This document shows positions 45,590-54,829 of a DNA stretch of 64,000 nt, in pieces. Under the pieces are notes generated by a model. The model worked only from the letters and a program-made list of their open reading frames with translations, was not told the origin of the DNA and did not search any database. Position numbers and translations under genes: made by a program. The stretch spans positions 111,533 to 175,532 of the forward strand of contig NZ_ML014754.1 in assembly GCF_003675895.1 (NCBI RefSeq), written 5' to 3'. How positions within the stretch are numbered: position 1 is the first letter of the stretch; every line of letters begins with the position of its first letter. This stretch comes from Parashewanella curva (GTDB lineage: Bacteria > Pseudomonadota > Gammaproteobacteria > Enterobacterales > Shewanellaceae).

Positions 45590-48500
45590 ATGACATCTCC
45601 TCTGTTAACCCTAACAACCTCAAGCACCAGAGTAGAAGATTGGCAATGTACCGCTACAACACCTCCCTCGTCTCCAACATCCAGTACTCCTAACATAACA
45701 TCATCTTCCCCTTCAGAGTTGATGTCTACTTCGACCTCTACAATCGAAACATGCACTTCTAAAGAAACTATGGCCTTGAACCTTCAAACGATAGACGGTC
45801 AATGGCTAGATAGAGGCCTACCAGCTCTATACTATCGAGTGATGCGACTAAAAGAAAAAATGCCGGAAGGTACGAATGCGATGACACTCACTGATTCAAC
45901 AATTTCTATCCCATTATTGCAGCAATCAAATGCACTAGTCACGGAATACCTTAAACACCTTAATACATATCAAGATGAAGTTACTCTGATACATTCCTAT
46001 TCTAATAATCGCAAAGAATCAACACTTTCAGAGCAAGGTTATGCACTCATGCATTGCCATATACTAAAGGTACTTTGTAATGCAATTATCGTACTGGAGA
46101 AGCTCAATATCCCATTAATAAGTTTGGGGTTTCTAAAACAATACTTCACTCAAGACGCTTCACTAGAAATCACCGAACAACAAGATGAATTGGTTTCCTA
46201 TTACCAAAGCCAAACATTACATGACTATTTAGCCACTCGGATTGAGCTGTTTGATTTATTTTCAGACGCCGTGCTCCCTTTTGAGTCTGGTCCTAAAGAG
46301 TACTATTTATTTCGATATGAATTATTTGGTTACTTTATTGAGTCCACTTCAGTGCTACTATCAACACTTGAAGCAGTATATGTAGATATTCACAGTCAAT
46401 TACCCCAAGTAAAAGAAAGCATATCCAAACTCAACATAGTGGATCGTACTGACAAATATATGCTGGCAGTTAAGTATCAAGCTTCTCCTAAATATGCGGG
46501 CTACATATCATCAAGCTTGAAATTCTGCCAATATTTACGCGAGCCGGACTCCGCCTGCTTCTTATTAGATAGTTTATTTATATTAGATAAGTTATACCCA
46601 ACAGATAAACTTCCAACCACTGAGATTCAGCAAGTATTACATTCGATACAGTTTTTACTGACAAGTTTACCGATTGATTTATCAACTGTTAAAGTTTTGT
46701 CTTCAACGCCTTGGGTCCCCTTTTTAGCCTGCTTATTTAAGCTTGATACAAAAGAATGGTTTCACTCTGAACTCATTTCTCCAGAGCACAGAGCCCTCAG
46801 CCAGCAAGTTTTTTTGCTCAAAAGTGCACTTCATAATAGATACTGCTCTGTCAAAAAAAAAGGACATAATGCATTACCTCCCCATCTTCGAAAGTGCCAA
46901 TATACCTTTACTCCTACAGAAACATCCCTAGACCCACCCAGCGTGTTTATATCAAGAGCTTTTATTCCGACTATCACTGGAGAAACGAGTATAGAGTATG
47001 ATAACAGTGATTTAGCTTTATTCAGTCAGACTCAATTTCTCAAAGTGTTTGCGCTTCCTGCATTTAAGCTGCGAACAGAAAGTGATGAAATCACAATGGA
47101 GGTTTACTCATTAGCATCTATTAAACAACTTAATGAGCTTTATAAAGCCTACCTAACATTTGCTCCCCCAAAAGGAAAAACGTTAGAAACACACTTAAAG
47201 GAGCGGTTTACGCAAGAAAGCACGAAAGCAAAAGCCAGTAAATCGAAACTTGAAGGTACAGCTTGGTTCCAAAGAGCACAACAACTTGTTCAGGCTTACG
47301 AAACGTATTTGTCTGCACATGACAATCAACTCGCCTTAATTATTTTACAAAGAATTTCACAATCTGATGACTCAAAAAGCGAAGCGTTCAATGTCCAATT
47401 TGCACACTTTGCTCTTAGAGATTTTTGTTATTTTTTTAAAAAAGCTGTATTTGAACATTTTAATCATTTTCAACGGCTCAGAGTGCATTGTGACCTTATT
47501 CATGACCAGCTAACATCTCCGCCATTGGAGTTAGCAAAGGCTGTTAATGGGTTAACCAATTCCATTAAAGGTATGCAGAAAGCCATGATAGAACTCAATC
47601 GATGCCGCTTACTTCTAGGAACCGTAACAGATGAAGATTTTATCGATGGGAGTCATAGCATTCTTCTGAATGAGGTTTGCTCTCACTTTCTTACGGGGTG
47701 GCATCGGAGTATTGAATGTTTTGAAAAATTAAAATTTACACAAGTCGAATTAAAAGCTTCTGAAGAATTTGAAGAGCTCCGAAAGGTGGTATTCGAGGGC
47801 GCTTTTTATGAAAACCGTGGCTTGATTTTCAACATATGGACTTTATGCACTATACCTAAAACCATGGAAATATTATCAGTGCTCTATTCAATAGAAATAA
47901 TAACTTGTCCATCGAAAATACCCAATTCACTCAGAGGCCTTGATAACCTGCCTATATCAAGACAGCTTTTTGGTCTCAAAACTGTGATGAGCACTCTTGC
48001 ACAGCATCTTATTAACGCAACTGCAACCAACTCGCCAGATTACAAGCCATTATTTGAGTCTGTTCTCAAAAGCTTTAAAAACGGTTGGCTAAAAAACACT
48101 TGGTTTCTAGCGGTAACCTTTAATGAAGCCATGTTAAAAGAAGAAAATAACCCTTTATTATTAGCAAAAAAGTATCTTGCCACAGAAGCAGAGCTATCTG
48201 AAAGAGCGAGATTAAGTCGTCAAAAAACACAAAAGCAAATCGATTTAGAAGTTCAACAACAACTACAACGATTCAGTAAAAAAGAGAGGGAACCTGAAGA
48301 TACAACAACGCAACAGCCCGTGAGCAAAAAAGAAAAAAGGAGAAAAAAACAACAAAGAAGAACTCTCCTCGCGGTAAGCATGCAACGCCAAAGCTCATCA
48401 CTGTCCTCTACTAAGTCGAGTGCAAGTGACACTCAAACCCAACACTACTCATCAGCCCATACAGTCCCCCCTTCACCAGCCATTTTAGAAATTGAAAAAG

Positions 48501-49165
48501 CAGAAAGAGGCATCAAGCATCCATCCTTCGCTACTATTGCAAGGCTGCACTTTTTACTCAACAAATACAGGTATGATTTTGACCTTTCATTACGATTGCG
48601 ACACGATCTTATTGAAGCATCAAGCCAATTAATGGCACCAGCAATCACAGCAATAAAAGCGATGAAGCCCAATGCACAGTGTTTATTGGAAATGCTCCAA
48701 AATTCAATATCAAGCCCTCCCTATGTATTCACTAAACCAAGGGTTTACACTTCTATGCTTCTGGATTTAAAAAATATTCCAACGAACTGCTTAAAAGTCG
48801 AAACAGGACTTCGAGTATTTTGCACTCATGCAGAAGAAGTAAAACAGGCACAAATACCCGAAGATTCTGAGATTCATGAATTCTTTTTAGATCAAATTGA
48901 AAAAGTTGAGCAAGACCTAGCAGTGTTTAGAGCAACGCTACTCACTTTGCAAGCTGCTCTAGAATGCAGAAGAGAAGTGCTCGACTTAAGAAGAAACTAT
49001 AAAACATACACTAATCCACCACTACATAAGCAGTTGAGAGGAAAATCATACTCTGAAAAGCCCAGAGAAAATGAACATATCTGCTCAGAAGCTTATCTCT
49101 CAATTGACCGAGTAGGAAAACAAGTTCTCCTATTTGAAGATATGGCATCATCAAACGAATTTTAA
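45590..49165 (+). CDS. Giant helical protein of unknown function, paralogue B (1191 aa)
   Basis: A tandem paralogue of the preceding gene: about the same length and collinear throughout. Matching landmarks are DGQWLDRGLPALYY, LNTYQDEVTLIHSYSNN, SLDPPSVFISRAFIP, KTQKQIDLEVQQQL and ALECRREVLDLRRNYK. Its first about 70 residues are a Thr/Ser/Pro-rich low-complexity region, different from that of A. A charged stretch (KKEKRRKKQQRRT) lies around residue 920. Sequence identity looks well below that of a recent copy, so the duplication is old and both were retained. No ribosome binding site is visible. Function unknown. Confidence 0.75.
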   Translation: MTSPLLTLTTSSTRVEDWQCTATTPPSSPTSSTPNITSSSPSELMSTSTSTIETCTSKETMALNLQTIDGQWLDRGLPALYYRVMRLKEKMPEGTNAMTLTDSTISIPLLQQSNALVTEYLKHLNTYQDEVTLIHSYSNNRKESTLSEQGYALMHCHILKVLCNAIIVLEKLNIPLISLGFLKQYFTQDASLEITEQQDELVSYYQSQTLHDYLATRIELFDLFSDAVLPFESGPKEYYLFRYELFGYFIESTSVLLSTLEAVYVDIHSQLPQVKESISKLNIVDRTDKYMLAVKYQASPKYAGYISSSLKFCQYLREPDSACFLLDSLFILDKLYPTDKLPTTEIQQVLHSIQFLLTSLPIDLSTVKVLSSTPWVPFLACLFKLDTKEWFHSELISPEHRALSQQVFLLKSALHNRYCSVKKKGHNALPPHLRKCQYTFTPTETSLDPPSVFISRAFIPTITGETSIEYDNSDLALFSQTQFLKVFALPAFKLRTESDEITMEVYSLASIKQLNELYKAYLTFAPPKGKTLETHLKERFTQESTKAKASKSKLEGTAWFQRAQQLVQAYETYLSAHDNQLALIILQRISQSDDSKSEAFNVQFAHFALRDFCYFFKKAVFEHFNHFQRLRVHCDLIHDQLTSPPLELAKAVNGLTNSIKGMQKAMIELNRCRLLLGTVTDEDFIDGSHSILLNEVCSHFLTGWHRSIECFEKLKFTQVELKASEEFEELRKVVFEGAFYENRGLIFNIWTLCTIPKTMEILSVLYSIEIITCPSKIPNSLRGLDNLPISRQLFGLKTVMSTLAQHLINATATNSPDYKPLFESVLKSFKNGWLKNTWFLAVTFNEAMLKEENNPLLLAKKYLATEAELSERARLSRQKTQKQIDLEVQQQLQRFSKKEREPEDTTTQQPVSKKEKRRKKQQRRTLLAVSMQRQSSSLSSTKSSASDTQTQHYSSAHTVPPSPAILEIEKAERGIKHPSFATIARLHFLLNKYRYDFDLSLRLRHDLIEASSQLMAPAITAIKAMKPNAQCLLEMLQNSISSPPYVFTKPRVYTSMLLDLKNIPTNCLKVETGLRVFCTHAEEVKQAQIPEDSEIHEFFLDQIEKVEQDLAVFRATLLTLQAALECRREVLDLRRNYKTYTNPPLHKQLRGKSYSEKPRENEHICSEAYLSIDRVGKQVLLFEDMASSNEF

Positions 49166-49268
49166 CTCATCGTCTCACATGATTTTAATATCAATTCGAC
49201 AACAGACTAACTTTTATGTCAGGATTTATATATAAATAATGCAAACAAAATTTCAAGGACAATGAATA

Positions 49269-50720
49269 ATGTCTCAACATAAGCCAGCCTCTTTGCTGGA
49301 TGCGATTCTGCCAGTTCTCGCATTAATATGCATGTTAATGGCATCTGTTTATCTTTTTTCATCTGATAGTTCATCTGGTGCGAACCAAATTGCCTTGATC
49401 CTAGCAGCCTGTGTTGCATTAGTCGTAGGTGTAAAAAATGGATTTACATGGAAAGAGATGGAACAAGGGATCATTGATGGTGTTAGCGTTGCTACCCCAG
49501 CTTTACTTATCTTATTTAGTGTAGGCTCACTCATTGGTACTTGGATTTTATCTGGCACTGTACCCACCATGATTTATTATGGAATGCAGATCCTAAGTCC
49601 TACTTATTTTTATGCAGCCTGTTGTATTTTATGCGCTGTTATCGCACTTAGTATTGGCAGCTCATGGACAGTTGCTGGTACTTTAGGTATTGCCTTAATC
49701 GGCATTGCTGGCGCTATGGGGCTCAGTGTTGAAATCACCGCTGGAGCTATCATTAGTGGCGCATACTTTGGCGATAAAATGTCACCACTTTCAGACACCA
49801 CAAATTTAGCCCCAGCAGTTGCAGGTACTGATATTTTCAAACATATACGCCATATGACTTGGACAACAGTACCAAGTATTCTTATCGCGTTGGTGTTGTT
49901 TTTCATCATTGGATTAAATACCGATACCTCACAGTTTACTTCTAACCTATCAACCAGTATGGAAGTGCTTCAGCAAGAATTTGCTCCAAGTCCATTGCTA
50001 TTACTTCCTCTTTTAGTTGTTCTTGGCTTGGCTTATAAAAAAGTACCTGCGTTCCCAACTGTCATTATTGGCACGCTAGCAGGTGCAGTATGTGCAGCTT
50101 TGTTCCAATATGACGCCATCATTAAGTTTGTTAACGATGATTCTTTACCAAATGTTGTAGCGCTAATCAAAGGAATTTGGATTGCAATGTTTGACGGTTA
50201 TACATCAAATACTGGTGACACTGTTTTAGACAGCTTACTAAGCCGTGGCGGCATGAGCAGTATGGTAACGACAGTTTGGCTCATCTTGTGTGCAATGGCA
50301 TTTGGCGGCGTAATGGAAGTCACTGGATTATTAGCACGACTACTTGAAGGCGTATTAAAAGCCGTTCGGGGTAGTTCAAGCTTAATTATTGCAACATTAG
50401 GCTGCGGCATTGGAGCCAACGTGGTTTGTGGCGACCAATACATAGCAATCTTACTGCCCGGTAGAATGTTAAAGTTTGAATATCCAAAGCACGATTTGGC
50501 ACCTGTAAACTTAAGTCGAACGCTTGAAGATTCAGCAACCATTACCAGTCCTTTAGTACCATGGAATACCTGTGGTGCATTTATGGCAAGTACACTAGGA
50601 GTAGCAACGTTAGCCTACCTACCTTTTGCTTTTTTCAATTTAATTTGTCCATTAGTGAGCGGCACATACGCTTACTTCAAGTTCAAGATTGAACCTTTAG
50701 AGCAAGAAGCTGTTGCATAG
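49269..50720 (+). CDS. nhaC: Na+/H+ antiporter NhaC
   Basis: The 483-residue protein has about twelve membrane helices and the NhaC family patterns: VLALICMLMASVYLFS near the start, CAVIALSIGSSWTVAGTLGI, and GAYFGDKMSPLSDTTNLAPA, followed by a second half with GCGIGANVVCGDQYIAILLP and ITSPLVPWNTCGAFMASTLG. It exchanges Na+ for H+ at the inner membrane, suiting a marine organism. An AAGGACA ribosome binding site precedes the start. It converges on an oxidoreductase, with a shared terminator. Confidence 0.95.
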   Translation: MSQHKPASLLDAILPVLALICMLMASVYLFSSDSSSGANQIALILAACVALVVGVKNGFTWKEMEQGIIDGVSVATPALLILFSVGSLIGTWILSGTVPTMIYYGMQILSPTYFYAACCILCAVIALSIGSSWTVAGTLGIALIGIAGAMGLSVEITAGAIISGAYFGDKMSPLSDTTNLAPAVAGTDIFKHIRHMTWTTVPSILIALVLFFIIGLNTDTSQFTSNLSTSMEVLQQEFAPSPLLLLPLLVVLGLAYKKVPAFPTVIIGTLAGAVCAALFQYDAIIKFVNDDSLPNVVALIKGIWIAMFDGYTSNTGDTVLDSLLSRGGMSSMVTTVWLILCAMAFGGVMEVTGLLARLLEGVLKAVRGSSSLIIATLGCGIGANVVCGDQYIAILLPGRMLKFEYPKHDLAPVNLSRTLEDSATITSPLVPWNTCGAFMASTLGVATLAYLPFAFFNLICPLVSGTYAYFKFKIEPLEQEAVA

Positions 50721-50726
50721 CAAGAC

Positions 50727-50749
50727 AAAGGGAGCAACTGCTTCCTTTT
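50727..50749. terminator. Bidirectional intrinsic terminator between nhaC and the FAD oxidoreductase
   Basis: AAAGGGAGC (50727-50735) and GCTTCCTTT (50740-50748) pair around AACT with one G-U pair; T run follows on the plus strand and A/T on the other side. Confidence 0.75.
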
Positions 50750-50758
50750 CTAATTCCA

Positions 50759-52087
50759 TTAGAGAATTGCATCTTTGATACAACCATAATGGTAGTAAGC
50801 CCATTGCCCCCAGCGTCTAAAATGACTGAATGGCACACTGGGTAACTGAGAAGAATACAAAGGTAAATTAGGTACTGGCTGTCCTGCTATAGACTGCGCT
50901 AACCGATATCCAGCTTGGACACTGTACGAGACTCCAGAGCCACAATAACCAAGCGAATACCCAACACCATTTTTTTCAAAAATATGTGGCATATCATCAA
51001 ATGCAGCAGCAATCCAGCCAGTCCAATTATAATCGACCTTTGATTGAGTTAAGGCAGGAAAGGCTTTATCTAATGCTCGTTTTAATCTTTGACCGTATTT
51101 AGGATTGGCTGCATCTTTACCCCATACTGCACCTCGACCGCCAAACAACAAACGGTTATCTGGTAGCAGGCGGTAATAGTATTTAAGAATACGAGTATCC
51201 ATAACCACTTGATGAGTTTTTAGCCCAGCGGCTTCCAAAGTATCGCTACTCAAAGGCTCAGTCACAATCACATTACTCAAAATTGGTAAAATTTTATTAT
51301 CTATTTGAGGATTAAAACGCTTAGGAAGATAAGCATTACCACAGCAAACGACTTTATTAGCAAAGACTTCACCTTGAGCAGTAACCAACCTGTGCCGACC
51401 TTGATCCTGTATCCAATCCCCGATGCTGGTATTTTCATAAATTGGAATGCCAGCCGATTGAACTAGCTTCTTATACCCTAGCAGTAACTTAAGAGGATGA
51501 ATGCCAAAACCTTTATTAATACGCAAAGCGCCATGAGCTTGATGGTGCTGCATATATTCATCAAATAATGTTTGTTTTGAGAGGATCTGAGAATCGCCAC
51601 CAAAGTGACTTTGCATGTATTCATTAGCAGACGTTAACTGCTGCATCGCCTTAGCGCTGTGAGCAATTTTCAAATAACCGTTTTCTTGTTTATTACAATC
51701 AATTTGGTTCTCTGATATCAAGGCTTCAACACGCTCAACCGCTTCTCCGAATTCATTAAAGATCCCTTTAGCAATGGATAAATCCCAGCGTTTAGCCATT
51801 TGAGGATAACTCAAGCGTCCAGAGCCTTTTAGAACAAACCCGGCATTGCGAGCACTGGCTCCAAAGCCGACCTGATTAGCTTCAATGACTACGCAATCAA
51901 GACCATGTTCGGTAGCGAGGTAGTAAGCCGTCATTAAGCCAGTGTAACCACCACCAATAATGGCGACATCGGTTTGGATTGATTGTTGAAGTGAAGCCTG
52001 TGCTGTACCTAACGAAACAGAGTCCGCCCAATAACTTTGAGCAAACTCTTGTTGGAATGGTGATTTATTGACTAAAGGGTCGTACAT
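50759..52087 (-). CDS. FAD-dependent oxidoreductase (DAO family, PuuB/OrdL-like)
   Basis: The 442-residue enzyme has the Rossmann dinucleotide motif DVAIIGGGYTGLMTAYYLA at about residues 40-58, a second FAD contact near VVIEANQVGFGASARNAGFV, and a C-terminal YSLGYCGSGVSYSVQAGYRL segment typical of D-amino-acid-oxidase-type flavoproteins. The N-terminus (SYWADS) is common to gamma-glutamylputrescine oxidase-like proteins, so an amine or amino-acid substrate is likely, but no polyamine genes are adjacent. It converges on nhaC. Confidence 0.88.
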   Translation of the reverse strand: MYDPLVNKSPFQQEFAQSYWADSVSLGTAQASLQQSIQTDVAIIGGGYTGLMTAYYLATEHGLDCVVIEANQVGFGASARNAGFVLKGSGRLSYPQMAKRWDLSIAKGIFNEFGEAVERVEALISENQIDCNKQENGYLKIAHSAKAMQQLTSANEYMQSHFGGDSQILSKQTLFDEYMQHHQAHGALRINKGFGIHPLKLLLGYKKLVQSAGIPIYENTSIGDWIQDQGRHRLVTAQGEVFANKVVCCGNAYLPKRFNPQIDNKILPILSNVIVTEPLSSDTLEAAGLKTHQVVMDTRILKYYYRLLPDNRLLFGGRGAVWGKDAANPKYGQRLKRALDKAFPALTQSKVDYNWTGWIAAAFDDMPHIFEKNGVGYSLGYCGSGVSYSVQAGYRLAQSIAGQPVPNLPLYSSQLPSVPFSHFRRWGQWAYYHYGCIKDAIL

Positions 52088-52155
52088 CCTTGACTCATTC
52101 TGTTCAAAACATAATGAATGGATGATACAAGTTTGCAGCCAGAATAGAAAATAAG

Positions 52156-53340
52156 CTACCAGCCTTGGAAGCTTCTGTATTGTTCATTAATAACTTTGCG
52201 TGCCACATTTAGGCAAAGAACCTGCTCACGGCTAAAACTACTTTCAGGACTATTTAGGGATTTATTGAGCAAATGCTTAACAAACCCAGCATCCCCTATT
52301 TTTTCTATTTCTGGCAGAGCAGCTATTCTCTCACAAATACCATCTGTTATTTGGTAACCAGCTTCATTTAGTTGACGCACCAAATTTTTAGCATTTGATC
52401 GGTTGAATTCTTCACGTTGAGCAGAGTTTGCTCTTTGAACGTAGGCCCTTTCCATTGCATTCAAAAGTATATTTTGGTTATAAGTAAGTTCCGCATTTCC
52501 ATAGATTGCATTTTTCAATTCTTGCTGAACGTAAGCAGGGTTACCTAATTCTCCAACGCGCACATCCCTACAAATTTGTTGTGCGAGACTAGAGTCTACT
52601 TGTAAATTGATACTTTTTGCCCAGCTTCTCAAATCACTTGCTCTTCGTGTCTCATAAGAAATTAATCTTTCCGCAGCTTGTAAACAGGTCACTTCTTCAG
52701 GCTTAAGATAAGCATTTCTTGTATCAAGAGCTGATAAAAGGTGATGCTTAACATGGCTTCCCATTGGAGCAATATTAGGTTGCTGACTGATTACAGCTAC
52801 TAATCCATCATTCATCTGATATGGATTTTTTATTGCCCAACCTCGAAACTGCTGAAGTGCAGGAGATAACACGTACTTATCACCTGGGGCAGCACCTATA
52901 ACTTGCACTGGAGTACCGAAAGAGCGGACTGGCTCAAAAACGGCATCTCCAATTAAGTTTCTGAACCCTCTCTCAGCCTGATTCATTAAATGATTTAGAC
53001 CAGAGTCAAAATCGTGCTCATTATGGTTTGGTATATGATTTTGAGTCGCGGAAACTTGATACTGGTGAAAATTAAGACGAGTTGTTAAATCCGTTGCTTC
53101 CTTAGAGCGTCCCCCAAATATCGCCCAAAACTTTTGAAGTATACTTGTATGGATATCGTTTACTTGATACTGACCTTGTGAATTTTTAGAGACGGTAAAA
53201 CTCTTTGCGACCGCTTTTCCTTTAGGAGATGTGTAATTTAAACTCCATTCCCCCTGATTTGTACCCTTTTCATTTTGTTCATTTTTTATATCAGAAACAA
53301 GAGTAGCAAGTCTGGCATCATAGGTACTATCAATTGACAT
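52156..53340 (-). CDS. Protein with three degenerate 75-aa helical repeats, paralogue A (394 aa)
   Basis: I do not recognise this family. A unique N-terminal region (1-130) is followed by three related helical units at about residues 165-228, 237-301 and 320-386. Each unit begins with an aromatic or Leu position and has the pattern ...(D/N)GLVAxIxxxPxIxxxG...VKHHLLxAL...L..EEVxCLxAAxRxI. The same units occur in the next gene upstream. An AAAGGTGA ribosome binding site supports the start. No signal peptide or membrane helix. The repeat could form an all-helical protein-binding scaffold; this is inference. Confidence 0.75.
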   Translation of the reverse strand: MSIDSTYDARLATLVSDIKNEQNEKGTNQGEWSLNYTSPKGKAVAKSFTVSKNSQGQYQVNDIHTSILQKFWAIFGGRSKEATDLTTRLNFHQYQVSATQNHIPNHNEHDFDSGLNHLMNQAERGFRNLIGDAVFEPVRSFGTPVQVIGAAPGDKYVLSPALQQFRGWAIKNPYQMNDGLVAVISQQPNIAPMGSHVKHHLLSALDTRNAYLKPEEVTCLQAAERLISYETRRASDLRSWAKSINLQVDSSLAQQICRDVRVGELGNPAYVQQELKNAIYGNAELTYNQNILLNAMERAYVQRANSAQREEFNRSNAKNLVRQLNEAGYQITDGICERIAALPEIEKIGDAGFVKHLLNKSLNSPESSFSREQVLCLNVARKVINEQYRSFQGW

Positions 53341-53344
53341 ACTT

Positions 53345-53398
53345 CACCTTTAGCTCATCCTTTAGTAGTAAGAGAAGTATAGTCAAAAAAACAAAGTC
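53345..53398. repeat. Upstream box of paralogue A (direct-repeat copy)
   Basis: This 54-base segment directly upstream of the 394-aa gene is repeated at 54230-54284 upstream of its paralogue. Both include CTCATCCTT and the AGTATAGTCAAAAAA core, with only a few differences. It probably contains the duplicated promoter of the gene family. Confidence 0.8.
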
Positions 53399-53429
53399 AA
53401 TAGTTTACGACATACAATCTAATTACCCC

Positions 53430-54215
53430 CTAATAACTCCGTCTTCCAAAAAAATGCTTGTACACTATACTTTTAGCCGCTTCTAAACAAACTAGATGCT
53501 CATGCGTAAGTTCAATACTAGGGTCAGCTACGGCCTCAGAAATTAGATTTTCCACACTTTCTTCATCCATTTTTATATTTGGTAATCGTGCAATTTGAGC
53601 TATATGTTTTTGCGTTACCTTCACACCATCTTTTTTCATTTGCTCTAGAAAGGATTTTGCACTAATCACTCTACGCATATCTACTTTTTGCCCAAGCTTT
53701 ACACCTGAGGCATAAACACGGTCACAAACACTTAATAATGCAGCTTGGGTAGAGTTGAGTGCTACACCTTTTTGAAGTGCAGCTTTCAGCTCAGATTGAA
53801 GTTCTTCAATACTTCCTAACCGATTAACTCTTTCATCATTAACAACTCTTTTTACAAAATCTGGTTCTACTCTTAACTTAGTCGCTTTGGCCAAGCTTCT
53901 AAATTCAGTAGCCCTTTGAGTTTCTGAAGCGATAAACCTCTGAGCTGCATCTAAGCAAACCACCTCTTCTAATGTTAGTTTCTGATTTATTGGGTTAACA
54001 GCACTTTGTAAATGCTGTTTAACGGTATTACTGTCACCTAATCGAGCTAAGCTTGGATTACGACTTAATTGAGCAACTAAACCATCATCCATTGGGAAGT
54101 TATTTTCAATCATCCAATTGCGAAACTGATTCAATGTTGGAGATAAGGACACTGTTGTTCCTGCTGAAGGTGACGTTTGAGGTTGTGCTGTCGCCCCAAT
54201 AAAGCCTCTGAACAC
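53430..54215 (-). CDS. 75-aa-repeat protein, paralogue B, 5' shortened (261 aa)
   Basis: It carries the same three helical units as the 394-aa protein at about residues 31-98 (FRNWMIENNFPMDDGLVAQL), 105-169 and 189-252, but lacks the N-terminal region of about 130 residues. Upstream, the duplicated box runs straight into codons that read EKVGGVFRGFIGATAQ, comparable with the internal ERGFRNLIGDAVFE of paralogue A. The 5' part was therefore deleted. The start is uncertain: a GTG at 54215 is the first candidate, and GGAGG lies very close to it. It may be a translated short form or a decaying copy. Function unknown. Confidence 0.6.
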   Translation of the reverse strand: MFRGFIGATAQPQTSPSAGTTVSLSPTLNQFRNWMIENNFPMDDGLVAQLSRNPSLARLGDSNTVKQHLQSAVNPINQKLTLEEVVCLDAAQRFIASETQRATEFRSLAKATKLRVEPDFVKRVVNDERVNRLGSIEELQSELKAALQKGVALNSTQAALLSVCDRVYASGVKLGQKVDMRRVISAKSFLEQMKKDGVKVTQKHIAQIARLPNIKMDEESVENLISEAVADPSIELTHEHLVCLEAAKSIVYKHFFGRRSY

Positions 54216-54229
54216 ACCTCCAACCTTCT

Positions 54230-54284
54230 CACCTTCAGCTCATCCTTGAGTAATGAAGAAAAGTATAGTCAAAAAACCAAAATC
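54230..54284. repeat. Upstream box of paralogue B (direct-repeat copy)
   Basis: Diverged copy of 53345-53398. It overlaps the last codons and TGA stop (54271-54269) of the acetyltransferase gene, so the acetyltransferase C-terminus is partly encoded by this repeat. Confidence 0.8.
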
Positions 54285-54829
54285 ATTTCACACGCAGTAC
54301 ATTGGCACTCCCCTCTACAAAGGGCACAGTCATAATCAGGGTTAAACTCCCAGTTCCAACGGTTAGGGTGCTCTTTAATTAACTCCCCACCAGCCTTGGT
54401 AAAATATTTTACCGCTGCATTGTTTGGGCTTTGTTTCCAAAGGTGGGAAACGCCTGCTTTAGCACCTTGCTGTTTAACTGCTTGTATTGAAGCATCAAGG
54501 AGCTTTCCTCCTAACCCTTCGCCTCTTGCTTCTTCTGCGACTGTATTGCATTTGAAATAGCACACATCATCTGGTGAGGTAGGCCACTTCTTGCTAGTAC
54601 ACCATCGGTCTAACTGCCACTGCCCAGCTGCGTAAGTTAAACGAAAACCAACTAATTCATTATTTTTGTAAGCCACAAAATGAGGATTAATTCCATTTTT
54701 AATCCCCTTTAAATAGATTTCACTCAACTCTTTATCATCAATGTAGCCTGCACCATGTACTTTGCATCCTAGTTTGATTACAGCGTTAAAATCTTCTTTT
54801 TCTAATGGGCGAATAATCATAAGGTTCAT
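54269..54829 (-). CDS. GNAT-family N-acetyltransferase with Cys-rich tail
   Basis: The 186-residue protein starts MNLMIIRPLEKEDFNAVIKL and has the GNAT fold with the acetyl-CoA motif VAEEARGEGLGGKLLDASIQ. The C-terminus CALCRGECQCTACEMILVF carries five cysteines in CxxC-like spacing, possibly a small metal site. Its ATG overlaps the ltaE stop in ATGA, so the two are translationally coupled. Substrate unknown; coupling to threonine aldolase hints at amino-acid-related chemistry. Confidence 0.85.
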   Translation of the reverse strand: MNLMIIRPLEKEDFNAVIKLGCKVHGAGYIDDKELSEIYLKGIKNGINPHFVAYKNNELVGFRLTYAAGQWQLDRWCTSKKWPTSPDDVCYFKCNTVAEEARGEGLGGKLLDASIQAVKQQGAKAGVSHLWKQSPNNAAVKYFTKAGGELIKEHPNRWNWEFNPDYDCALCRGECQCTACEMILVF

